Positions 1 to 5,142 of a stretch of DNA of 5,963 nt are shown one piece after another (within the stretch, counting starts at the first letter, position 1; each line of letters begins with the position of its first letter). The DNA comes from DATJLY01 sp035604195 (GTDB lineage Bacteria; Pseudomonadota; Alphaproteobacteria; ATCC43930; CGMCC-115725): positions 1-5,963 of the forward strand of contig DATNIY010000089.1 of NCBI GenBank assembly GCA_035604195.1, written 5' to 3'. Made by a program: the position numbers and the translations under genes. Below the pieces are notes generated by a model. It was not told the origin of the DNA, did no database searches, and worked only from the letters and a program-made list of their open reading frames with translations.

Positions 1-51
1 CGCCTGCGCCCGCGTCGCGCCGCGGCGCAGCGCCGGGAAAGTCGCTCGACC

Positions 52-103
52 GCGCCGCCTGCGCCGCCTCTTACGCGCTCTTACGCGCCGTTTGCATTTG
101 CAT
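52..103. repeat. Three consecutive short tandem duplications
   Basis: GCGCCGCCT occurs at 52-60 and again at 61-69. CTCTTACGCG occurs at 68-77 and again at 78-87. TTTGCA occurs at 91-96 and again at 97-102. All three copies are perfect and directly adjacent, so nearly the whole stretch is made of side-by-side duplications of different units. It ends where the AT-rich leader of the pilin gene begins. The repeats are plainly visible; any function is unknown, and replication slippage is the simplest origin. Confidence 0.8.
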
Positions 104-116
104 TTTTTAGAAAAAT
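102..116. repeat. AT-rich inverted repeat
   Basis: ATTTTT (102-107) and AAAAAT (111-116) are perfect inverted copies separated by TAG. The element sits at the start of the AT-rich leader upstream of the pilin gene. The stem has no GC pair, so it is unlikely to act as an RNA hairpin terminator. It could be an AT-rich DNA element or a chance pairing of A and T tracts. Confidence 0.5.
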
Positions 117-178
117 CCAGATTTCAAAGGGCATGTTCGAGCCGCCCGCAGTCGTTGCCCAAAATTCGGCTTTTATCT

Positions 179-196
179 AAAACTTTCGGAAGTTTT
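179..196. promoter_or_regulatory. Perfect dyad AAAACTT-TCGG-AAGTTTT
   Basis: A 7-bp perfect inverted repeat (179-185 with 190-196) brackets a TCGG loop and lies about 160 bases upstream of the pilin start. As RNA it would form a small AU-rich hairpin ending in four U, so it could be a weak terminator for a gene left of the window. As DNA it has the symmetry of an operator. I do not recognise it as the site of a named regulator, and it does not fit the CtrA pattern TTAA-N7-TTAA. The symmetry is certain, the role is inference. Confidence 0.5.
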
Positions 197-253
197 GTCG
201 GTAATATTAAGGAAAACATCGACCGATTTCTTAGTAAATGAGGGGCGCTTTCA

Positions 254-283
254 TTGTGATGAACTGGATCTCTACTGCAAAAT
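254..283 (+). promoter_or_regulatory. Candidate sigma70-type promoter for the pilin gene
   Basis: TTGTGA (254-259) and CAAAAT (278-283) lie 18 bases apart, each matching the sigma70 consensus at four of six positions. This would start transcription near base 290 and give a leader of about 60 bases. A second weak pair is TTGCCC (155-160) and TAAAAC (178-183), spaced 17, the latter overlapping the dyad at 179-196. Neither is strong. A promoter somewhere in this AT-rich stretch is likely because the pilin is the first gene of the cluster, but its exact position is uncertain. Confidence 0.25.
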
Positions 284-320
284 TTACTCGCCCTTAGCAA
301 TTGACGCTCAAGATCGCCGC

Positions 321-330
321 GTTGGCCAAC
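321..330. promoter_or_regulatory. Palindrome GTTGGCCAAC in the pilin 5' leader
   Basis: This is a perfect 10-bp palindrome 22 bases before the pilin ATG and 6 bases before its GAGGAG ribosome binding site. If transcription starts upstream, it lies in the untranslated leader. It has no loop, so it would act as a DNA site rather than an RNA hairpin. Perfect 10-bp palindromes also occur by chance in GC-rich DNA, so its role is open. Confidence 0.3.
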
Positions 331-336
331 CGACCT

Positions 337-342
337 GAGGAG
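337..342 (+). promoter_or_regulatory. Pilin ribosome binding site GAGGAG
   Basis: GAGGAG ends 10 bases before the ATG at 353. It is one of the best Shine-Dalgarno sequences in the window, as expected for an abundant pilin. It directly abuts an out-of-frame ATG at 343, which has no spacing and is therefore unlikely to be used. Confidence 0.7.
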
Positions 343-352
343 ATGCAGGACA

Positions 353-511
353 ATGCGCAAATTTGTGGAGTTGCTGACCGACGAGTCCGGCGCGACCGCG
401 ATTGAATACGGTCTCATCGCCGCGCTCATCGCCGTGGCAATTATCACGGCCGTGACGACCGTCGGCACGAGGCTCAATACGACTTTCAACACCGTCGCCG
501 GCGCCCTCTAA
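353..511 (+). CDS. flp/pilA: Flp family type IVb pilin (prepilin)
   Basis: This encodes a 52-residue prepilin, the structural subunit of the Flp/Tad pilus. A short charged leader (residues 1-13, MRKFVELL then TDESG) ends at Gly13. It is followed by ATAIEY, the Flp motif G|XXXXEY, in which Glu and Tyr fall at mature positions 5 and 6. Cleavage after Gly13 would leave a mature pilin of 39 residues. Residues 20-38 form the hydrophobic helix that anchors the subunit in the inner membrane and packs the fibre core; the tail RLNTTFNTVAGAL is typical of Flp pilins. The gene is too short for many ORF callers. The start is supported by GAGGAG at 337-342 and by the leader length. It is the first gene of the tad cluster and is followed by its own terminator, so it is probably expressed above the assembly genes. 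Family assignment is confident; whether it is the only pilin in the genome is unknown. Confidence 0.95.
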   Translation: MRKFVELLTDESGATAIEYGLIAALIAVAIITAVTTVGTRLNTTFNTVAGAL

Positions 512-542
512 GCCGCGACCTGGTACGTTTTCGTCTGACGAG

Positions 543-584
543 AGCCGCCGTGCCCCGACTCGATCGAGGCCGGCGGCTTTTGCT
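543..584 (+). terminator. Rho-independent terminator after the pilin gene
   Basis: AGCCGCCG (543-550) pairs perfectly with CGGCGGCT (571-578). After a bulged T at 551 the stem continues with GCC (552-554) and GGC (568-570), giving 11 pairs in total. The stem is followed by TTTTGCTTT (578-586), a T-rich tract. It lies 31 bases after the pilin stop codon. It would end most pilin transcripts and let a minority read through into cpaB, unless cpaB has its own promoter. Confidence 0.8.
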
Positions 585-688
585 TTGAGTGAGCGGCCGA
601 GGAGCGGCCGCAGTTTGGATCGGTGCGGGGGATCTTGGAGAGACGCATGCCTTTTACCGGCATCGATCGGGGTTCGCCCGGAACATTT

Positions 689-708
689 TCGGCCGCACGC
701 GCGGCCGA
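689..708. repeat. Perfect GC-rich hairpin in the cpaB leader
   Basis: TCGGCCGC (689-696) and GCGGCCGA (701-708) form an 8-bp perfect stem with a 4-base loop ACGC. There is no T tract after it on either strand, so it is not a standard intrinsic terminator. The half-site GCGGCCGA also occurs at 593-600. It may stabilise the processed 5' end of the cpaB transcript or be a regulator site; both are inference. Confidence 0.5.
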
Positions 709-847
709 CCGTAGTGGACGCCTAGCCCCGGCTCTTCTCCCGCGACTCGATCCATCGCGGCCTTCGCTCTGCCAAGGATTATCAAATCCCCCGCGGCGCC
801 CGGCAGCTTGTCCCGCCGGCGCTTCACCGTGATCGAAAGCAGTTGCC

Positions 848-1705
848 ATGCCGTACCGTCGCCTTCTTTTCGTCCTCATCGCCCTCTGCGTCGCGGTGGC
901 GAGCATCTATGTCGACCGCACCTGGCTGCGCTCGAAGCCCGTCGCCGAGGCCGCGCCGCCGCCCGCCCAGCATCTGACCCAGGTGTTGGTCGCGCGCGGA
1001 AACCTGCCCGCGGGCCAGTTCGTCCGGCCGGAGAACGTGCGCTGGCAGATCTGGCCGGAAGGCGACATCGCCGCCGACTACATCACCGACAACAAGAGCA
1101 AGGTTGAGGATTACATTGGCGCCATCGTCCGCTCCGGTCTGAGCGATGGCGAGCCGGTCACCGAGCGCCGCGTCGTTCGGCCCGGCGACCGCGGCTTCAT
1201 GGCCGCCGTGCTGACGCCGGGTTATCGCGCCATCACCGTCTCCGTGACGGTATCCTCGGGCATCGCGGGCTTCGTCTTTCCCGGCGATCGCGTCGATCTC
1301 CTGCTGACGCTCGCGGTTCCCGGCGCCTCCGACGGCAAGGTTCAGCATCGCGCCAGCGAGACGCTGCTGACCAACATGCGCGTCCTCGCGGTCGATCAGC
1401 GCGCCGACGATCAGAGCAAGGAGATCGTCGTCGCCAAGACCGCGACCCTCGAAGTCACGCCGAAGCAGGCCGAGACCATCGCCGTCTCCAGCGAGCTCGG
1501 CCAGCTCTCCCTGAGCCTGCGGAGCCTCGCCACCCCGACCGACGACGCCGGCATCGAGGACTCGCAGCGCTTCAGCCACACCTGGGACAGCGACGCAACC
1601 CATCTCGTGCCGCCGCCGGGGCAATCGGAGGGCGGCGGCTTCAAGGTCAGCGTCTCCCATGGCGACAAAGTCCAAGAGATCGATTTCGCGCGGAGCGGCA
1701 AATGA
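848..1705 (+). CDS. cpaB: Flp pilus assembly protein CpaB/RcpC
   Basis: This encodes a 285-residue periplasmic protein of the CpaB/RcpC family, which supports the secretin channel of the Tad pilus. Residues 5-21 (RLLFVLIALCVAVASIY) are a signal-anchor segment, followed by a Pro/Ala linker (31-40). Residues about 45-110 form a SAF domain, with VLVARGNLPAGQFVRPENV visible. Residues about 122-226 are the RcpC domain, including the hallmark FPGDRVDLLLT (144-154) and TLEVTPKQAETIAV (200-213). The length is usual for the family. The start is fixed because an in-frame TGA lies at 830-832 and ATG 848 is the only start after it; the ribosome site is weak (AAAGCAG, 836-842). The stop overlaps the cpaC start in ATGA, indicating translational coupling. 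Identification is confident. Confidence 0.95.
   Translation: MPYRRLLFVLIALCVAVASIYVDRTWLRSKPVAEAAPPPAQHLTQVLVARGNLPAGQFVRPENVRWQIWPEGDIAADYITDNKSKVEDYIGAIVRSGLSDGEPVTERRVVRPGDRGFMAAVLTPGYRAITVSVTVSSGIAGFVFPGDRVDLLLTLAVPGASDGKVQHRASETLLTNMRVLAVDQRADDQSKEIVVAKTATLEVTPKQAETIAVSSELGQLSLSLRSLATPTDDAGIEDSQRFSHTWDSDATHLVPPPGQSEGGGFKVSVSHGDKVQEIDFARSGK
1692..1695 (+). promoter_or_regulatory. cpaC ribosome binding site inside cpaB
   Basis: GGAG lies 6 bases before the cpaC ATG at 1702, within the last codons of cpaB. Together with the ATGA stop-start overlap it supports coupled translation of the two genes. Confidence 0.6.
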
Positions 1706-3189
1706 AACACCTTATGACCCGAATCTTGCCGGCAATCGCCGTCGCCCTTTTTGGCTTCGCGGCCCCGGCGCTGGCGCCGGTCGCGTCGCGGGCGGCCAGC
1801 GATCTCGTGCCCATGGCCAATTCATCGATCGATCTCTCGGCCGGCAAGGGCCGCTTGGTCAAGCTGCAGAGGCCCGCCACCAGCGTCTTCATCGCCGACC
1901 CCGCGATCGCCGATGTCGAGGTCAAGTCGCCGATGCTGATCTACATCTTCGGCAAGGCGAGCGGCCAGACCACGCTCTACGCCGTCGGCGAGCATGACGA
2001 AGTGCTGCTCAACGAGAACGTGGTGGTGCATTACGACGTGGCGCAGGTCCAGCAAGCGATTCACGACCTCGTGCCGCGCAGCGCCGTGGCGGTGGATTCG
2101 GTCGATGATTCGATCGTGCTGTCGGGGACCGTTTATTCGAACACCGACGGCGACGACATCAAGCGGATCGCCGCGCGCTTCGTCCACGACCCGAAGCAGC
2201 TCATCAACAAGATGAAGATCGACGCGCCGACGCAGATCAACCTGAGGGTCCGCGTCGCCGAGATGAACCGCAACATCCTGAAGCAGTTCGGCATCAACTG
2301 GCAGAACGTCTTCAACAACGGCATCTTCGCCTTCGGTCTCGTCACCTCCGGCGCTACGCTCATCTCGCAAGCGACGGGCTCGACCACGAGCACGGTCTTC
2401 CCCTTGATCCCCGGCAGCAGCTCGATCGGCTTCAACACGCAGAACACCTCGCTGATCGGCGCGGCGACCAACAACAACCTGTTCGCGGGCTTCAAACAGA
2501 ACAGCTTCAGCGTCAACACGCTCATCGACGCGCTCGACAACCACGGCCTCATCACCATCCTCGCCGAGCCGAACCTCACGGCGCTCTCGGGCGAGCCGGC
2601 GAAATTCCTGGCCGGCGGCGAGTTTCCGGTGCCGGTGCCCGCAGGCCAGGGGCTGGTCGGCATCGACTGGAAGCAGTTCGGCGTCAGCTTGACCTTCGTC
2701 GCCACTATCGCCGCCGACAACCATATTGGCTTGCACGTCGCGCCCGAGGTGAGCCAGCTTTCGACCCAGGGCTCCATCGTCATCGACGGCAGCCAGGTCC
2801 CCTCGCTCACCACCCGCCGCGCCGAAACCACGGTCGAGTTGGCGAGCGGCCAGACCTTCGCCATCGCCGGCCTGCTGCAGAACAGCGTGACGCAGGACAT
2901 CAACAAATTCCCCGGATTGGGCGATCTGCCGATTCTCGGCCAGTTGTTCCGCTCCGAGGCGTTCCAGCGCGGCGAGGACGAGCTCGTGATCATCGTCACG
3001 CCCTACATCGTCCATCCCATCCCCACCGCCACCGCGGCGCTGGCGCCGACGCAGGGCTACACGCCGTCGACGGACGTCCAGCTCATTGTTCACGGCAACG
3101 AATACCAGCCGCATCCGCCCGGCGCCGGAGCCGCGGCATCGGCGGATCGTACGACCCTCATCGGCCCCGTCGGCTTCGATTTGGAGTGA
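1702..3189 (+). CDS. cpaC: Tad pilus outer-membrane secretin CpaC/RcpA
   Basis: This encodes a 495-residue secretin of the type II/III secretion family, forming the outer-membrane pore for the Flp pilus. Residues 1 to about 31 are a Sec signal peptide (MKHLMTR, then hydrophobic AIAVALFGFAAPALA), probably cut after ALA at 25 or SRA at 31. Residues about 42-110 match the pilus-secretin N-terminal domain (IDLSAGKGRLVKL, VFIADPAIADVEV). Residues about 113-175 are a BON-like domain. The secretin core spans about 270-437, with LAEPNLTALSGEPAKFLAGG (287-306), the gate-like EFPVPVPAG, GLGDLPILGQLFRS (405-418) and ELVIIVTPYIV (427-437). A Ser/Asn/Gly/Thr-rich stretch (205-265) precedes the core. A 58-residue tail (438-495) follows it and is of unknown role. 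Start is supported by GGAG at 1692. The gene overlaps cpaB by 4 bases and is followed by cpaD after 7 bases. Confidence 0.97.
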   Translation: MKHLMTRILPAIAVALFGFAAPALAPVASRAASDLVPMANSSIDLSAGKGRLVKLQRPATSVFIADPAIADVEVKSPMLIYIFGKASGQTTLYAVGEHDEVLLNENVVVHYDVAQVQQAIHDLVPRSAVAVDSVDDSIVLSGTVYSNTDGDDIKRIAARFVHDPKQLINKMKIDAPTQINLRVRVAEMNRNILKQFGINWQNVFNNGIFAFGLVTSGATLISQATGSTTSTVFPLIPGSSSIGFNTQNTSLIGAATNNNLFAGFKQNSFSVNTLIDALDNHGLITILAEPNLTALSGEPAKFLAGGEFPVPVPAGQGLVGIDWKQFGVSLTFVATIAADNHIGLHVAPEVSQLSTQGSIVIDGSQVPSLTTRRAETTVELASGQTFAIAGLLQNSVTQDINKFPGLGDLPILGQLFRSEAFQRGEDELVIIVTPYIVHPIPTATAALAPTQGYTPSTDVQLIVHGNEYQPHPPGAGAAASADRTTLIGPVGFDLE

Positions 3190-3196
3190 GCCAGAG

Positions 3197-3919
3197 ATGA
3201 CCGACCGTTCCTTCGCGCCCCTCCTCTTCACGGCGGCTCTCGCGCTCGCCGGCTGCGAGATGCCGGCGACCCCGCCTCCCGCGGCGGGGGAGCCCAAGGA
3301 GCTGCACGTCGAGCGTCAGCAGCTCCAATTCGATGCCGCCTTTGCACCCGGCAGTTCCGCCTTGTCGGCGGCCGAGACCGCCAAGCTCAACGCCTTTCTC
3401 GACAAGACGGCGGTGCGGCCGCAGGAGCATGTCTACTTGGCCTCGGCAACGAGCGACCCGTTGGCCGCGGCGCGCGTCAACCGCATCGTCAACCTGCTCG
3501 TGCAGCGCGGGGTCGGCGCGGAGCGGGTCGAGGCCCCGCCCCCGGGCGTCACGGCAAACCATCTGCTTCTCGTGCTCAACCGCTATGTCGTGAAGGCGCC
3601 GACTTGTCCGGACTGGTCGGGCGATCCGATCGGCGACCACGAGAACCTTCCGGCCACCAATTTCGGCTGCGCCAACACGGTCAATCTTGGCCTGATGATG
3701 GATGATCCACACGATCTCGTCGTCGGCCGTCCGTTCGGACCCTTCTCGGCCGATCCCACGCTCGGCGCCATCGAGCGCTATCGCACCGGCGCGGTGAAAG
3801 CGTTGCCGGCGTCGGGCACCGGCGGACCCGGCGGCGGCGGCGGCGGCGGGTCCTCGGGCGGCGGCGGCGGCGGCGGCGGCACGTCTTCCGGCAGTGCCGG
3901 CACGTCGAGCGGCCAGTAA
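3197..3919 (+). CDS. cpaD: Tad pilus lipoprotein CpaD
   Basis: This encodes a 240-residue outer-membrane lipoprotein of the CpaD family, an accessory of the CpaC secretin found mainly in alphaproteobacteria. Residues 1-19 are a signal peptide ending in the lipobox LAG|C, with Cys20 as the lipidated residue; this fixes the start at ATG 3197 rather than any upstream in-frame start inside cpaC. Family features are CPDWS (137-141), then NLPATNFGCA (150-159), NLGLMMDDPHDLVVGR (163-178) and AIERYRTG (191-198). Cys137 and Cys158 may form a disulfide. The last 35 residues are a low-complexity tail with G7-SS-G8 followed by a Gly/Ser/Thr stretch, beyond the usual end of the conserved domain. GGAG at 3183-3186, inside the cpaC end, is the likely ribosome site. 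Function is inferred from family and position. Confidence 0.93.
   Translation: MTDRSFAPLLFTAALALAGCEMPATPPPAAGEPKELHVERQQLQFDAAFAPGSSALSAAETAKLNAFLDKTAVRPQEHVYLASATSDPLAAARVNRIVNLLVQRGVGAERVEAPPPGVTANHLLLVLNRYVVKAPTCPDWSGDPIGDHENLPATNFGCANTVNLGLMMDDPHDLVVGRPFGPFSADPTLGAIERYRTGAVKALPASGTGGPGGGGGGGSSGGGGGGGGTSSGSAGTSSGQ
3820..3916 (+). repeat. GGC microsatellites encoding a polyglycine tail in cpaD
   Basis: Six GGC units plus one GGG (3830-3850) and eight GGC units (3857-3880) are separated by TCCTCG, all in the cpaD reading frame, encoding G7-SS-G8. The remaining codons to the stop encode mostly Gly, Ser and Thr. Because the unit is three bases, slippage would change tail length without breaking the frame. 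Confidence 0.9.
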
Positions 3920-3925
3920 GAGGAG
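3919..3925 (+). promoter_or_regulatory. cpaE ribosome binding site AGAGGAG
   Basis: AGAGGAG starts at the last base of the cpaD stop codon and ends 10 bases before ATG 3936. It decides the cpaE start against an in-frame upstream GTG at 3894, which would lie inside cpaD. Confidence 0.7.
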
Positions 3926-3935
3926 CGACACAGCG

Positions 3936-5138
3936 ATGGCCGAAGCAGCCAAGATCCTCGCCGACTCCCGGGATTCGATTCGGCTCCTGGCATGCGTTGC
4001 GGATGAAGTGACGCGCGAAGCGGCAAGCCGCGCCGCGGCTCAGCTCGGCTGGGCCGATGTGGTGCTGCGTCCCGGCGGCATCGCCGCCGCGGTCAACGCC
4101 ATCGATCGCGCCAAGCCGCCGCGCCTGGTGCTGGTCGATCTCGCCGATGCCGCCGATCCGGCGACCGCGGTCTCGCAGGTCATCACACGCTGCGGCGGTG
4201 CGACGCGCGTCATTGCCATCGGCACCGTCAACGACGTCGCCTTGTTCCGCCAGCTCGCGGCCGAAGGCGTCGCCGACTATCTGGTCAAGCCGGTCTCGAG
4301 CGAGCTCTTGTGCGAGGCCTTCCGGCGCGCGCTCAGCGATGAGGTCGGGTCCGAAGTCAAGAGCCGCAGCCGCATCTTCGCGTTTCTCGGCACGCGCGGC
4401 GGCGTCGGCACGACGACGCTCGCGCTCGGGACCGCCTGGATCCTCGCGCACGAGCACCACCTCAAGACCGCGGTCATCGACCTCGACCTGCATTTCGGCA
4501 ATCTCGCGCTGACGCTCGATCTCGAGCCCGGCCGCGGCTTGCGGCAGGCGCTCGAGCGCCCGGAGCGGACGGACGGGCTGCTGCTCGCCTCGGCGATGGT
4601 GAAGGCGAGCGACGAACTTCCCATCCTCTCGGCGGAGGAGCCGCTCGAGGACATGCTGCGCTTCGATCCGGCGGCGGCGACCGCGGTTCTGACCGCGCTC
4701 GGCCAGGATTACGAGTGTCTGGTCGTGGACATCCCGCGCTCGCTCGATGGCGCCAGCCGCCAGGTCCTCGGCGCGGCCGAATCCGCGGTGATCGCGACCG
4801 ACCTGTCGCTGACCGCGTTGCGCGATGCGCTGCGGCTTGCCGATCTCTCCAAGGCGCTCGGCTGCCGCTCGACGCCGATCTTCATCGGCAGCCAGATCGG
4901 CGCGCAGCATCGCGGCGAGATCGGCCGGGCGGAGTTCGAGCGCGGCCTCGGCACGGCGCTCGATTTCGCGGTGCCATTCGATGCCAAGGCGGCGAAGGCG
5001 ATGGCGCATGCGGCCAAGGCGCTTCCCGCGTCGGCCAGCGGCAGCAAACCCGCGGCGGAAATGCGCCGCCTCGCCGCGCGGCTCGTCGGCGGCGAGGAGA
5101 AGAAGGCGCGCACCGGCCTCCGGAAGTGGCTCGGCTGA
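3936..5138 (+). CDS. cpaE: Pilus localisation ATPase-like protein CpaE/TadZ
   Basis: This encodes a 400-residue MinD/ParA-superfamily protein of the CpaE/TadZ family, known to place the Tad machine, at a pole in Caulobacter. Residues about 15-135 form a receiver-like domain. D23/E24 follow strand 1, D68 sits at the phospho-acceptor position in VLVDLAD, T97 is in IAIGT, and K118 is in YLVKPV. Residues about 146-385 form the MinD-like domain. Its Walker A is GTRGGVGTTT (152-161), where the usual KGGxGK lysines are replaced by Arg154 and Thr159. The A'-box is VIDLDLHFGN (180-189) and the Walker B is CLVVDIP (261-267). The tail is basic (RTGLRKWLG). Length is usual. The start follows a strong ribosome site 16 bases after cpaD. 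Many family members have an altered Walker A, so ATP hydrolysis cannot be assumed. Confidence 0.93.
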   Translation: MAEAAKILADSRDSIRLLACVADEVTREAASRAAAQLGWADVVLRPGGIAAAVNAIDRAKPPRLVLVDLADAADPATAVSQVITRCGGATRVIAIGTVNDVALFRQLAAEGVADYLVKPVSSELLCEAFRRALSDEVGSEVKSRSRIFAFLGTRGGVGTTTLALGTAWILAHEHHLKTAVIDLDLHFGNLALTLDLEPGRGLRQALERPERTDGLLLASAMVKASDELPILSAEEPLEDMLRFDPAAATAVLTALGQDYECLVVDIPRSLDGASRQVLGAAESAVIATDLSLTALRDALRLADLSKALGCRSTPIFIGSQIGAQHRGEIGRAEFERGLGTALDFAVPFDAKAAKAMAHAAKALPASASGSKPAAEMRRLAARLVGGEEKKARTGLRKWLG

Positions 5139-5142
5139 CACC

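Larger units (their letters stand above)
1..120. other. Left-edge region with no supportable gene
   Basis: Bases 1-90 are extremely GC-rich and switch abruptly to AT-rich sequence near base 91. The three forward frames stay open into this stretch from the left edge (frame 3 stops at 108-110, frame 1 at 178-180, frame 2 near 236-238). None of the encoded peptides resembles a protein family I recognise, and their composition is what random GC-rich DNA gives. A 7-bp inverted repeat (4-10 with 24-30) surrounds a 12-bp palindrome GCGCCGCGGCGC (17-28). The 3' end of an upstream gene cannot be excluded, but nothing here proves one. Confidence 0.4.
512..847. other. Pilin-cpaB intergenic region
   Basis: These 336 bases separate the pilin from cpaB, the position where Caulobacter carries cpaA (prepilin peptidase). 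They contain the terminator at 543-584, a direct repeat GAGCGGCCG (591-599 and 602-610), a small hairpin ATGCC/GGCAT (647-651 and 659-663), the perfect hairpin at 689-708, and the 10-mer CGACTCGATC at 556-565 and 743-752. A reading frame from GTG 623 or ATG 647 to 832 would give at most a Pro/Arg/Ala-rich peptide with no family resemblance, and I do not call it. A small AT patch (778-787, TTATCAAAT) could be part of a cpaB promoter, but no convincing -35 partner is visible. Confidence 0.6.

Noticed and set aside
207..220. Possible CtrA site around ATTAAG in the pilin leader
   Set aside because: Only one TTAA half is present; no second half lies 7 bases away.
266..278. Sigma54-like GG...GC element (TGGATC...TGCAA)
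   Set aside because: The GG and GC are 9 bases apart, whereas sigma54 promoters need 10, and the rest of the consensus is poor.
343..405. Out-of-frame 20-codon ORF starting 10 bases before the pilin ATG
   Set aside because: GAGGAG abuts its ATG with no spacing, so initiation there is unlikely; the Flp frame has the correct spacing and a recognisable product.
124..492. 122-residue reading frame on the minus strand across the pilin gene
   Set aside because: It lies antisense to the clear Flp pilin and its leader, and its product resembles no family.
623..832. 69-codon reading frame between pilin and cpaB
   Set aside because: It is Pro/Arg/Ala-rich, has no family resemblance, spans the 689-708 hairpin, and looks like a chance open frame in GC-rich DNA.
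824..1675. 283-residue minus-strand frame opposite cpaB, and similar long frames opposite cpaC, cpaD and cpaE
   Set aside because: High GC makes long antisense frames common; these lie opposite well-identified Tad proteins and have low-complexity Arg/Gly/Asp-rich composition.
3086..3196. Longer cpaD starting inside cpaC
   Set aside because: It would place 37 residues before the lipoprotein signal peptide and destroy its function; ATG 3197 gives a correct LAGC lipobox at residue 20.
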